Below, piece by piece: positions 26,930 through 37,300 of a DNA stretch of 64,000 nt. Position 1 is the first letter of the stretch; each line of letters begins with the position of its first letter. The stretch comes from Sphingomonas sp. IC-56. GTDB lineage: Bacteria; Pseudomonadota; Alphaproteobacteria; Sphingomonadales; Sphingomonadaceae. The DNA lies in NCBI RefSeq assembly GCF_021043375.1, contig NZ_JAJNDV010000006.1:221516-285515 (forward strand). Reading direction: 5' to 3'. The position numbers and the translations under genes are program-made. The notes below the pieces were generated by a model. It did not search any database and was not told the DNA's origin. It saw only the letters and a program-made list of their open reading frames with translations.

Positions 26930-29900
26930 ATGAGAACACGCCACATTCTTCTGGCAACCGTTGCCGCGTTTGCCGCAGTTCCCGCCAGTGCAGAGGCCAA
27001 CGAGACGGTACGCCACGAGATCCATCTGTCGAGCAGCCGCCTTGATGCCGCGCTGATGCAGGTTGCACAGCAGACGGGAGTCCAGCTGGTTTTCACCGAT
27101 CCCGCGATCGCTCGCGTGTCGGCTCCCCGGCTTGAGGGACGGTACAGCATCGCCGACGCGCTCGACCTGCTCCTCGTCAACAGCCGTTACACCTATCGTT
27201 TCACTGGCCCGAACAGCGTTCGCGTGGTGCCGCGCCGAGACGCACCGCCAGTGGCTCGGCGGACCTCCCTCTACCAGGTGGTACCGGCGCCGGCGCCGGC
27301 GCCCGCGAGCGAGCAGGCGGCAGAGACTGCCCAGGTCGAACAGGCTGTGAATGGCGATGAGGGCGCCCCCGCCGAGATCGTCGTCGTCGGCTCGCAGATC
27401 CGCGGCAGCAAGGCGACTGCCGCACTGCCGGTGACTGTGATCGACGAAGCGCAGATCGGCGCGACCGGCGCGACTTCGGGTGACGAGCTGTTCCGCTCGA
27501 TCCCGCAGATCGGCGACGTGAGCTTCAACAGCTCCTACCTACCCAACAGCTCCAATTCGGCGCGCGGCGATGTCGGTTCGATCAACCTGCGCAACCTGGG
27601 CGTCGGCAACACGCTGGTGCTCCTGAACGGCCGGCGGGTCGTCAATCACCCGACCAGCCGCGCCGATGACAATCTCGTGCCGGTGCTGACGGTCAACACC
27701 AACGCCATTCCCGTTTTCGGCCTCGAGCGGCTGGAAGTGCTGCGTGACGGTGCTGCGGCGATCTACGGCTCCGACGCGGTCGCAGGCGTGGTGAACACCG
27801 TCCTCAAGACGGATTACAGCGGCGTCGAAGTGGAAGGCCAGGTCGGCTGGGCGGACGGCTCGCACTTGTTCGAGACCAACACCCACCTGCTCGTCGGCCA
27901 CAACCTGGGGAGCCGCGGCAACGTCACGCTCTTCGCAAGCTACGACAAGCGCGAGGGCGTGCTCGCCAGCGACTTCGATTATACCCGCACCAACGACCTG
28001 AGGTCGCTGTTTGCCGACACGCGCTTTGCAGGCTCGACCTCGCTTGACGGACGATCGACGGCGACGCCCTGGGGATCCTTCCAGACCCTGAACAACGTCG
28101 TCGTGCGCCAGGGAACTACGGGTCTCACCAATGCGTCAGGCCAGTTCCACATCCAGCCCACCAGCCTCGCGGGGTGCCCTGCGGGACGCGCCGGGATCAT
28201 CGGGGGCACCAACTGCATCGCCACGGGCACCAGCTCGGCAGCGGGCGTCCGGGAGCTGCGCTTCGACGCGCCGCTCGCGTTCAACACCAACGTGACGCCG
28301 AACATCCGTCGCATCAATCTGTTCATGAACGGCAACTACGAGATCGCCGACGGGATCGAGCTGTTCGGCGAGGCGGGCTATTATAATGGCCAGAGCGACA
28401 GCTGGCAGAGTTCGACCGGCACCCTGACCTCCGGGCCGCTGACGATTGCCGCCAACGCCTATTACAATCCATTCGGCCCAGTGGGCAGCCCGAACCGGCT
28501 CGCCAACATCAATGCGCCGGCGGCTGGACAGGCGCTCGTGCTTTCGAGCTACAATTTCGCCGATGCCGGCCCCAACCATGTCGATGTGCTGAACACCCAG
28601 TATCGCCTGCTCGGCGGCGTCCGCTTCAGCGCCCTGGGCTTTGATTGGGAAAGCGCCGGCCTCTATTCGGAAGCAAGGGTGCGCGACACGTCCGACGGCA
28701 TCAGCCAGACGCTGCTCCAGCGTCAGATCAACCTGACGACCCCTGACGCCTACAACCCCTTCAACGGTAGCGGCCTCACTCCTTTGAGCGGGCGTGACAG
28801 CACGCCGAACAGCGCTGCGGCGATCGCGGCGATCCGGATCAAGACGACCCGCGTCAGCGAGTCCACGTTGGCTATGTGGGACTTCAAGGGATCGACGACC
28901 AACCTGATCAGCCTGCCCGGCGGCAATGTAGGCATGGCCATCGGAGGTGAGCTACGTCGTGAGACGCAGCTCGACGATCGCGATCCCCGTCTGGATGGCA
29001 CGATCCAGTTCACGGATTCGATCACGGGGGCAATCAACGGGTCTGACCTGGTCGGAACCAGCCCGTCGCCGGACACCAGCGGCCGGCGCACGGTGGCCGC
29101 AGCCTATGTCGAGCTCGCGGTGCCGGTAATCTCGCCTGAGATGAACATTCCGCTGGTCCGCAATATCGAGCTCCAGCTTGCCGGACGCTTCGAGCATTAT
29201 TCGGACGTTGGCTCCGTCGCGAAGCCAAAGATCGCGGGCGCCTGGGACGTGGTGCGGGGCATCCGCCTGCGCGGCTCTTATGCCGAGGGCTTCAAGGCGC
29301 CGAACCTCGAGCAGATCAATGCCACGATGGTCACCCGCTCGAACACTCGCACCGACTATATCCGCTGCGAGGCCGAACTACGCACGCGCGCCATCTCCAA
29401 CTTTGCCAACTGCTCGCAGGGGTTCGCCACCACCGCGCGGCGATCGGGTAATCCCGACCTGAAGCCGGAGGAGTCCAAGACCTGGACGGCGGGCATCGTG
29501 CTCGAACCGCACTTCCTCGATTCATCTGTCGGCCGGATCACCTTCACCGCCGACTATTGGCATGTCGCGCAAAAGGGCATCGTCGGCCTGTTCGGAGAGG
29601 CCAATGCGCTGATTAACGACTATCTGCTGCGCGTGCAGGGATCCAGCGACCCCAATGTGGTCCGCGCTGCACCCACGGCGGAAGACGTGGCATTGTTCGC
29701 CGGCACGAACCTGACGCCGGTTGGCCGAGTGCTCTACGTCAACGACCAGTACGTCAATCTGCTGCCACAGGAAGCGGCAGGCGTGGATCTCAGTGCCAAT
29801 TGGCGCTTGCCCGACTTTGGTGCGGGCCGGATCACCTTGAACGCCAATGCGGCGTATCTGGACAAATTCTTCCTTGAGCCCTCGCCCCCGGTCCAGACCC

Positions 29901-30307
29901 TGATCGACGCGCGCGCTGCGGGCACGATCAACGCCGGCACCAACATCGTCGAAGCCGGCGATCTGGTCCGCAGGAACGGAAAGTCCCGGTGGAAGGTGAC
30001 CGGCTCACTCACCTGGGAGAAGGGGCCGTTCCAACTCGGCGCCTTCACGCAGTATACGGGGGATGTCGAGGACACGGGGCTACTCGATTCCGCCGGCACC
30101 GCCTGGGTGATCGAAGACCAGATGACCTACAACCTTTATGGTCAGATCACCGTCGGCCCGCGCGACAGCGTGAACCGCTATCGCCTGCGCATCGGTGTCC
30201 GCAACCTTACCAATGAGGCGCCGCCGCTCAGCTCCAGCGGTTTCCTCGGCTCCCTCTACAACCCGTATGGCCGCTACTGGTACGCCAACATGCGGGCGAG
30301 CTTCTGA
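26930..30307 (+). CDS. TonB-dependent transducer receptor with STN domain
   Basis: A large receptor of 1125 aa from ATG 26930. After a signal peptide comes an STN domain (residues about 30-85: IHLSSSRLDAALMQVAQQTG, YSIADALDLLLVNSRYTYRF), the periplasmic signalling module that talks to FecR. A Pro/Ala linker follows, then the plug with TonB box EIVVVGSQIRG, LLNGRRVVNHPTSR and LERLEVLRDGAAAIYGSDAV, and a barrel ending in Phe (YWYANMRASF). The plug type is that of receptors seen beside peptidases and glycosidases in sphingomonads and xanthomonads. Its stop overlaps the GGT start (TGATG), coupling import with gamma-glutamyl cleavage. Confidence 0.95.
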   Translation: MRTRHILLATVAAFAAVPASAEANETVRHEIHLSSSRLDAALMQVAQQTGVQLVFTDPAIARVSAPRLEGRYSIADALDLLLVNSRYTYRFTGPNSVRVVPRRDAPPVARRTSLYQVVPAPAPAPASEQAAETAQVEQAVNGDEGAPAEIVVVGSQIRGSKATAALPVTVIDEAQIGATGATSGDELFRSIPQIGDVSFNSSYLPNSSNSARGDVGSINLRNLGVGNTLVLLNGRRVVNHPTSRADDNLVPVLTVNTNAIPVFGLERLEVLRDGAAAIYGSDAVAGVVNTVLKTDYSGVEVEGQVGWADGSHLFETNTHLLVGHNLGSRGNVTLFASYDKREGVLASDFDYTRTNDLRSLFADTRFAGSTSLDGRSTATPWGSFQTLNNVVVRQGTTGLTNASGQFHIQPTSLAGCPAGRAGIIGGTNCIATGTSSAAGVRELRFDAPLAFNTNVTPNIRRINLFMNGNYEIADGIELFGEAGYYNGQSDSWQSSTGTLTSGPLTIAANAYYNPFGPVGSPNRLANINAPAAGQALVLSSYNFADAGPNHVDVLNTQYRLLGGVRFSALGFDWESAGLYSEARVRDTSDGISQTLLQRQINLTTPDAYNPFNGSGLTPLSGRDSTPNSAAAIAAIRIKTTRVSESTLAMWDFKGSTTNLISLPGGNVGMAIGGELRRETQLDDRDPRLDGTIQFTDSITGAINGSDLVGTSPSPDTSGRRTVAAAYVELAVPVISPEMNIPLVRNIELQLAGRFEHYSDVGSVAKPKIAGAWDVVRGIRLRGSYAEGFKAPNLEQINATMVTRSNTRTDYIRCEAELRTRAISNFANCSQGFATTARRSGNPDLKPEESKTWTAGIVLEPHFLDSSVGRITFTADYWHVAQKGIVGLFGEANALINDYLLRVQGSSDPNVVRAAPTAEDVALFAGTNLTPVGRVLYVNDQYVNLLPQEAAGVDLSANWRLPDFGAGRITLNANAAYLDKFFLEPSPPVQTLIDARAAGTINAGTNIVEAGDLVRRNGKSRWKVTGSLTWEKGPFQLGAFTQYTGDVEDTGLLDSAGTAWVIEDQMTYNLYGQITVGPRDSVNRYRLRIGVRNLTNEAPPLSSSGFLGSLYNPYGRYWYANMRASF

Positions 30308-32043
30308 TGCGGATCGCCCTCTCGCTAGCGCTCGCGTCCCTCGTGGCGCCGGCGACCGCAACTGCGCAGGAAGCCTCTGAGGCACCAGCCCAGCGCGTCA
30401 CGGGCGGTGACATCGTCTCCTATGACCAAATCCATAAGCCCGTGATCGGACGCGGGGGCATGGTGGTCAGCCAGAACCGGATCGCCGCGGAAGTGGGCGC
30501 GGCGATCCTGCGCAAGGGCGGCAACGCGGTCGATGCCGCGGTCGCCACTGCCTTCGCCCTTGCCGTCACGCTGCCACGCGCCGGCAATGTCGGCGGCGGC
30601 GGCTATATGCTGATCCACATGGGCGCAAAGGACGGCAAGCCGGCGCAGGACCTGGCCATCGACTATTATGGGCAGGCTTCGCGCAACACGACGCCCGACC
30701 TGTTGCTGGGTACGAACGGCAAGTTCGATCCGGCCAAAGGCTATTCGATGAAGGGAGTGGCGATCCCCGGCACCGTCGCCGGCTTGTGGGAGGCGCATAA
30801 GCGCTTCGGCTCGCTCCCCTGGGGCACGCTGATCGCGCCCGCCATCGCGATGGCGCGCGAGGGCGTCATCCTTTCCGACGACGAGGCGCAGGCAAATGCC
30901 GACCAGAAGAAGGCCATGAGCGACGATCCCGCCGCCCTGGCGGTCTTCTTCAAGCCCGACGGTAGCGCCTACAAGGCCGGCGAGCGCTGGAAGCAGCCCG
31001 ACCTCGCCGCAACGCTGCGGATGATCGCGGCGAAGGGGCGCGATGGCTTCTACACCGGCTCGATCGCCAAGAAGATCGCCGCAGGAATGAAGGCGGGCGG
31101 CGGCGTGATCGACGAAGCCGATCTTGCCGGCTACCAGCCCATAATCTCGGAGCCGATCTGGTCCAGTTACCGCGGGATGCCGATCGCCTATATGCCGCCT
31201 ACCGCCTCGGGCGTGAGTGTCGCCGAGGCCATGAACATTCTTGAGGGCTTCCCGGTGCGCGAGCAGCGCTGGGGCAGCGTCGCCAATCTCCATCTTCTGT
31301 CGGAAACGCTCAAGATCGTCTGGTCGGACCGCAGCCTGGTGGGCGGCGGGCCGGACTGGCGCACCCCGGCCAAGGCTCTGGCCAGCAAGGAATATGCGGC
31401 CTCCCGCGCCAAGCTGATCCGTCTCGACGCCTCGCTGGACGCAAAGACGCTCCCCGACGGCAATCCCTACCCCTATGAGAGCAAGGACACGACGCATTTT
31501 TCTGTCGTCGATGCTGCGGGCAATGCCGTTTCCAACACCTACACGCTGTCGGCATCCTATGGCGCCCATGTGGTGGCGCCGGGCACGGGGATTCTGCTCA
31601 ACAACTCGCTTGGCAATCTCGCCTGGGGCCGCAGCGGCGAAGAAGGCAAGGCGACCCGGCCGGTACCGGGCAAGCGGGTGGGATCGACCATCACCCCGAT
31701 GATCGTGTTCAAGGATCAGAAGCCCTGGCTGGTCACCGGCACCCCGGGTGGCGGCTATATCATCGCGACGATGGTACAGATGCTGTCTAACGTGATTGAT
31801 CACCGGTTGAACGTGGCGGAAGCCGCCGAACGCCCACGGATGAACCAGGCGGGCGGCGATGGTCCGATCGAGCTCGAAGAAGGCTTCTCGCCCGACATCA
31901 TCCCCCTGCTGGAGCGCAAGGGGCACAAGGTTCGCCCCTCCAACACCATGGGTTCCGTCCAGTCGGTCATGGTTGAGGGGGACAAGTTCCTCGGCGCGGC
32001 CGACACGCGCCGGCCGGATGCCGCAGCCATTGGCGCCAAGTAG
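30307..32043 (+). CDS. ggt: Gamma-glutamyltransferase (periplasmic)
   Basis: N-terminal nucleophile hydrolase that splits or transfers gamma-glutamyl groups from glutathione and related peptides. Signal peptide residues 1-20 (ending TATAQ). The N-terminal family pattern GGNAVDAAVATAFALAVTLP and GNVGGGGYML are present. The autocleavage and catalytic Thr is in KDTTHFSVVDAAGNAVS (Thr395), with the lid/oxyanion region GILLNNSLG and GTPGGGYIIATMVQ. 578 aa, typical, complete. Coupled to the upstream STN receptor and 13 bp from the M20 hydrolase, which suggests one dedicated route for gamma-glutamyl compounds. Confidence 0.96.
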   Translation: MRIALSLALASLVAPATATAQEASEAPAQRVTGGDIVSYDQIHKPVIGRGGMVVSQNRIAAEVGAAILRKGGNAVDAAVATAFALAVTLPRAGNVGGGGYMLIHMGAKDGKPAQDLAIDYYGQASRNTTPDLLLGTNGKFDPAKGYSMKGVAIPGTVAGLWEAHKRFGSLPWGTLIAPAIAMAREGVILSDDEAQANADQKKAMSDDPAALAVFFKPDGSAYKAGERWKQPDLAATLRMIAAKGRDGFYTGSIAKKIAAGMKAGGGVIDEADLAGYQPIISEPIWSSYRGMPIAYMPPTASGVSVAEAMNILEGFPVREQRWGSVANLHLLSETLKIVWSDRSLVGGGPDWRTPAKALASKEYAASRAKLIRLDASLDAKTLPDGNPYPYESKDTTHFSVVDAAGNAVSNTYTLSASYGAHVVAPGTGILLNNSLGNLAWGRSGEEGKATRPVPGKRVGSTITPMIVFKDQKPWLVTGTPGGGYIIATMVQMLSNVIDHRLNVAEAAERPRMNQAGGDGPIELEEGFSPDIIPLLERKGHKVRPSNTMGSVQSVMVEGDKFLGAADTRRPDAAAIGAK

Positions 32044-32056
32044 GAGATATATCCAG

Positions 32057-33535
32057 ATGATCACCAAGACCGCGCTGCTATTGGCAGCAGCCCTCGCTCC
32101 GCTGGCTGCCCAGGCACAAGCCATCCCCGACGCCCAGCGCAGCGCGATCCTGACCAGCATCGACAAGCATACGCCGGATCTGGCGGCCACCGCCCAGGCG
32201 CTCTGGGGCTGGTCCGAGGTCGGGTATCAGGAGACCAAGTCCTCCGCTCTGCTCCAGGCCAGGCTCAAAAAGGCCGGCTTTACTGTGACTCCCGGCGTCG
32301 CGGGCATGCCCACGGCCTTCGTCGCCAGCTTCAAGCAGGGCAACGGCGCGGTCATCGGCATCCTGGCCGAGTATGACGCGCTGCCCGGCCTCGCCCAGAC
32401 AAGCGCCCCCACCAAGACGCCGGTGCAGGGCAAGGCGGCGGGCCACGGCTGCGGTCACAATCTCTTCGGTGCTGCCAGCATCGAGGCGGCGATTGCGATC
32501 CGCGAATGGATGATCGCCAACAAGGTGCCGGGGGAACTTCGCGTCTATGGCTCCCCTGCCGAGGAGGGCGGTTCGGGTAAGGTCTATATGGTCCGCGCCG
32601 GACTGTTCGACGACGTGTCGGCGATGCTGCACTGGCATCCCGCCGATGCGAACGGCGTCTCCGTCGGCAAGAGCATGGCCAACATCTCCGGCAAGTTCCG
32701 CTTCCACGGCGTGAGTGCCCATGCCGCCGCCTCGCCTGAAAAGGGCCGCTCCGCGCTCGACGGGCTCCAGGTGATGGACGTCGCCGTTAATTTCATGCGG
32801 GAGCATATCCCGTCCTCGACGCGCATCCACAACATTATCACGAGCGGCGGCGAAGCACCCAATGTCGTGCCGGACTTCGCGGAGAGCTACTACTACGTCC
32901 GTAACGTCGACCCGCGGATCGTGCGGGACGTTTGGGCGCGCGTAGTCGAAGCGTCGAAGGGATCCGCAATAGCCACTGGCACCACGGTCGACCATGAGGT
33001 GACCGGCGGCGTCTATTCGATGCTGGCCAGCCAAACCCTCGCCGATGTGATGTCCCGCAACCTGGAGGTTGTAGGCGGCGAGCACTGGACGCCTGAGGAA
33101 ATCGCGTGGGCCACCGAACTTCAGAAGGCACTCCCTACCCAAAGGCCGCTCGACAGCGTGCGTCAGGTCGGCGTGCGCGACAGGGGACCGGAGGGAGGCG
33201 GCTCGACGGACGTCGCAGACATCAGTTGGGCCGTCCCGACCATCGGTCTCAACACAGCGACCTGGGTACCGGGTACGCCTGCGCACAGCTGGCAGGCCGT
33301 TGCCGCCTCAGGCACTTCCATCGGAACGAAGGGAGCGGCCGTTGCTGCCAAGACCATCGCGCTGACCGCCGCGGATCTCTTCATGAGCCCCGATGTGCTC
33401 GCGGCAGCAAAGGACGAACTCGGCAAGGCACGCGGCCCCGACTTCAAGTATGACGCAATGCTCGGCAACCGCTCGCCAGCGCTGACCTATCGCAAGCCTA
33501 CGCCAGCCTGGGAAGGCCCGAGCAAAGCCAAGTAG
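32057..33535 (+). CDS. M20-family amidohydrolase, AbgB-like (exported)
   Basis: Metal-dependent amidohydrolase of the M20D/AbgB group, which includes p-aminobenzoyl-glutamate hydrolase subunit B. The ATG at 32057 follows AGGAG and opens a signal peptide (ending LAAQAQA). Metal-site motifs are GILAEYDALPGL (101-112), GHGCGHNLFGA (129-139) and YGSPAEEGGSGKVYM with the catalytic Glu pair. The dimerisation/lid domain has MLHWHPADANGVS and FHGVSAHAAASPEKG. 492 aa, complete. An exported enzyme beside GGT and a receptor points to periplasmic hydrolysis of aminoacyl or pteroyl/aminobenzoyl-glutamate amides; the actual substrate is not determined. Confidence 0.92.
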   Translation: MITKTALLLAAALAPLAAQAQAIPDAQRSAILTSIDKHTPDLAATAQALWGWSEVGYQETKSSALLQARLKKAGFTVTPGVAGMPTAFVASFKQGNGAVIGILAEYDALPGLAQTSAPTKTPVQGKAAGHGCGHNLFGAASIEAAIAIREWMIANKVPGELRVYGSPAEEGGSGKVYMVRAGLFDDVSAMLHWHPADANGVSVGKSMANISGKFRFHGVSAHAAASPEKGRSALDGLQVMDVAVNFMREHIPSSTRIHNIITSGGEAPNVVPDFAESYYYVRNVDPRIVRDVWARVVEASKGSAIATGTTVDHEVTGGVYSMLASQTLADVMSRNLEVVGGEHWTPEEIAWATELQKALPTQRPLDSVRQVGVRDRGPEGGGSTDVADISWAVPTIGLNTATWVPGTPAHSWQAVAASGTSIGTKGAAVAAKTIALTAADLFMSPDVLAAAKDELGKARGPDFKYDAMLGNRSPALTYRKPTPAWEGPSKAK

Positions 33536-33798
33536 GGCTCCGCCCAGCGAATTGGTCTTCACCGGATGAGGAGGCACTGACGCATGGTTAGCGTGAGCGT
33601 CGCACCGACACTCACGCTGACTGTTCACACGATAATGGACGATTGGGTGCCCATGGAACGCGTCGGGAGCGAGGATAATGGTTCTCCCGATGACCGCCGC
33701 TACATGTTCACGCATGGGCGACCGCTTGGGACCGATGCGAGTGGTTGAACAGGGTCTCGAGACGCAAAGCTGTCGAGAAGCCTAGGCCGGCTTTGTGT

Positions 33799-34167
33799 TC
33801 AAAGACATCGAGGATCGCGGACTGGCGCTTCGCTGCCGCGGGTCAGCCAGCGGCCGTCCGGCGCGCGGTACTTTTCGCCGGCAGCGGTTCGCGCGATCAG
33901 GTTGCACCCGGTCACGAACGCCATCTGCTCCACGGTCGAACCCGACGCCGCCTGGTCGGTATACTGCTTCTTACGCTGGATATTGATGTTGTTGACCAGC
34001 GCGCGAAGCTCCGGCGTCGCCGAGCCGACAATGCCCAGATAGCCGTCGGGCTGCTCGCCGACCAGGCCCTGCTGGCGCGCCGCCTGATAGGCCGGATCAC
34101 GCTGTGCCGACGCGGCAGCCGGGATCAGGGCCGCTGCAATCGCCGCGGAGAACAAAAAGGTGCGCAT
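33799..34167 (-). CDS. ydbL: YdbL family periplasmic protein (DUF1318)
   Basis: A 122-aa protein with signal peptide (FLFSAAIAAALIPAAASAQ) and the DUF1318/YdbL core: GLVGEQPDGYLGIVG, LVNNINIQRKKQYTDQA, VEQMAFVTGCNLIARTAAGE and Y-x-x-P-D-G-x-W-L. The start ATG at 34167 overlaps the ynbE stop. In E. coli YdbL modulates the YdbH-YnbE inter-membrane bridge; the same gene order here supports the same role. Confidence 0.93.
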   Translation of the reverse strand: MRTFLFSAAIAAALIPAAASAQRDPAYQAARQQGLVGEQPDGYLGIVGSATPELRALVNNINIQRKKQYTDQAASGSTVEQMAFVTGCNLIARTAAGEKYRAPDGRWLTRGSEAPVRDPRCL

Positions 34168-34382
34168 CAAAATATCCCCGGGTTTTCCTGGATCAGCGTC
34201 TTCGCCTTGTTGTCCAGGCGATACACCACTTCCTGCGTGATCGAGATGTTCAAATTGATGACAATCGGCTTGTCCGGCGCCGACACGTTGATGCACCCGC
34301 TCGTGGCAAATACGCCGCCACATGCTGCCATCAATGCCACGACGCGAGGCGCCACCGGACCTCCTGAACGACTCGACTTCAT
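34167..34382 (-). CDS. ynbE: YnbE family outer-membrane lipoprotein
   Basis: A 71-aa lipoprotein. The lipobox region ATSGC gives Cys30 and the diagnostic segment INVSAPDKPIVINLNISITQ follows, then EVVYRLDNKAKTLIQ. It overlaps ydbH by ATGA and ydbL by one base, so the three are translated as a unit. In E. coli YnbE extends the YdbH groove by beta-strand stacking to reach the outer membrane. Confidence 0.93.
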   Translation of the reverse strand: MKSSRSGGPVAPRVVALMAACGGVFATSGCINVSAPDKPIVINLNISITQEVVYRLDNKAKTLIQENPGIF

Positions 34383-37300
34383 TTCTGCTCCTTTAATCGC
34401 ATGGTCTGGCTGTCGGCCGGCTGAATGGCGGGCGGTGCTGCGGCCTCTGCCGTGCGTCCCTGCTCCTCCAGCAGCGCCGGCAGGTTGCGCTCGATCAGTC
34501 GGCTGGGATCGTACCAGGATTGAACCGAGCTCAGCAGCTGCTGAAAGGGCGCGCTGATCCGGATGTTGAAAACGAACGGGAGCCGGGCCAGTCGCCGGAT
34601 CACGAAGTTCGACTTGGTGCCCTTCCCCTGGCTGACGCCGGCGAAGCGGATGTCGGTCACCATGTCGCCGGCAAGCGGGCCGTTCATACCGATCGACAGG
34701 CTCCGGTAATTCAGCGATCTTAGCGCCTGAAACGCCATGTTCCCCCAGAAGCCCAGGTCATGGCGCGACACTTCGCCGGCATAGGCGATCGTTCCCCCGG
34801 CCCGCGCCTCCAGCACGCCACCTTCGATCCGGCCGCCCTGCGCATCGAACACCATCGGCAGCGTACCGTCGAACCTGCCGATAGCACTGATGTTGTCGAA
34901 TTCCATTTCCTTCAGGAACAGCGCGGCGTCCGCGCCGACCACCTGGAACGTCAGCCGGCGCTCCCGGCTTTGGGAAAAGTCGAGCAGGGTCGGCTCCAGC
35001 ACCAGCTCCCCGCCGGCAAAGGGCCAGCGTCCGCCCTCCACCTGCACCCGCTGGCTGCCCAGTATCTGGAAGCGCAGCATGCCGTCGTTCACCGGAACGC
35101 CGGGATTGACCTCGGCCACCTTCGCGACCTGCTCAGCGGCGGTGCGCATGTTCAACAGGTCAGTGAAGTGCAGCGTCGTGGCTAGTCCGCGCACCGGCCC
35201 GAACGCCGCGGCAAGGTCGATGTCGTCCGTGCCAAAGGTACCGCTGCTGGTCACGCCATGCCGGCTCCACGCGATCCGGCCTTTACCGGAGACCGCGCCG
35301 TTCACTTCGGCGATCACGCCATAGGTGAGTGGCGTCAGATCGTGCGGCTGAAGCCCCTGCTCGGCGAAGCGAAGCCCGTCTACCTCGATCTCGGCCGATC
35401 CCAGTCCGCTGTTCAGTGCATGCCCAATCCGCACCTCGGCCACCTTCGCGCCACCCCGAAGCGTGTTCAAGGTCGCGCTCGCCCGAACCTCGTCTGCGCT
35501 CACGCGAACTTGCGCGTTGTTGGTGGCGAGCGGATGGAAGCGGGCTCGGTCGGCGGCATCACGGATCTGAAGCGCACCGGCAAGCGTCAGCGCCCCTGCG
35601 CCCAGCCGCCAATCCCCTGCCCCTGCCGACACCAGCAGCGGCACCGCGCCGATCTGTCCGGCAAGTCCGGAGAAGGTGCCACCCGGCGTGCCAGCCAATG
35701 CGCCCGACAGGGCGGCGACATCCATCCGGGTCCCGCCATCCGCACCCAGCCGCAGCGCTGCGCCGGCAATTGCGAGGCGCTGCCGCCCCAAGTCGAAGCG
35801 CACCTGCTCCGCTGTGAACCGCAGCGGGTTTTCGCCAAGCATTCCGGCCAGACGCGGCTGTTGCAGCCGCATGCCGCCGCCGATCCGGCCTTGCATCAGG
35901 CGCACCATCGCGCCGCCCTCCGGGCAGACCGCCATGCTATGCGGGCCAAGCACCAGGCCGCCGACGGCGAGATGGCGAAACGCAGCGTCGATGCAGCGGG
36001 TGTTGACGCTCAGCGAACCCGGCGCCCAGGTGGCGCTGAGTGGAAGCCGCAACTGCTCGATTTGGCCTTGCGCTGTGTTGCCGGAAACATGCGCCAGCGC
36101 GATGGCCGTGCCGCTGCCGCCGCGCAGCCGGAACGCCAAGTCCGCGACCGACAGCCTGGCCCCGCCCGCGGCATAAGGTGCGATCGCCCCCGTGCCACGG
36201 ATCTGGTCCCGTTCCTGCACGAAGCGAAGCGTTGCCTGCGGAAGGCCGCCGCCACGCACCGCAAGCGTACCGGCCGCCCGCAACCTGGTGCTTGATCCGG
36301 CCAGACCGATCCGCGCCGTCCCGTCGAAATCCGCCTGCGCGCCACTGGCACCACGCACCCGCGCGCCCGACATCGTCAGCGCTCCCGCACCCGCACGATA
36401 TGCGAGCGACAGATCACCGCTCGCATCGAACCGCCGGGCGGCCGCCGCGGAAGCTCCGCTCAGCGCAACCATGATCGGCTGAAGCGGGCCGGCGTTCACC
36501 TGGCTTCCTAGGCGCTGCACTTGGTTTCGAAGCGAAGGCGCCAGCGCCATGGAGTCGACCTGCGCCTGCCCGGTGAAGGACAGACCCGATCCACCAGCCC
36601 CATAAGCGCCCGAGATCGCAGCAGTCTTTCCGCGGTTGCCACGCACATCGAAGCCCCCGGACCGAAGCTCGATCTGGCCGCGGGTAGCGCTCGCCACGCC
36701 CTGAAAACTGACCTCGCCGTCGACCGCAGCGAAGCGCAACCCGGGTTGAGTCACAGCTCGCGCCTGCATGGCCGCGTTTCCGCGCCACTGGTCCAGCGCC
36801 CCGCTCACCCGCGCTTTCACTGTAACCTTGGCTCCGCGCACCCCGGTTTGGCCGCACTGCACGCCCGCGACGGCTACTGGCCCTTGCAGGCTCGGCTGCG
36901 CCTTGCGGATCTGCACCGCCAGCCGCCCGTCCGCTCGCATGAGGTCGCAGCCGGCCAGAGCGAGCCGCGGCGCGCTTACGTGGACAACCCCCTTGAACCC
37001 GTCGTTCAACATGCCCTTGCCGGCAATCGCCAGCCGCACGGCACCCGCTGGAGTATCCAGCGAAACCTGCGCATCCGCCACGTCGACGATCAGGGCGGGA
37101 GGGGCGAAGGGCTTGCCGGACGGCGGCGGCATCAGCCGGTCGAGCGCCCCCACCGACACGCGCCCGCCGACCACGCGGCCGCGAAGCCGCACCTGTCCTG
37201 CGCGGACGGCAAGCACTTGCGCCCGCCACGGCGCCAATGCCGTCCGAACCTCCACCCAGTCCGCCGTGAGGTCTGGGCTGGCGGGGTCCCCGATAACGAC

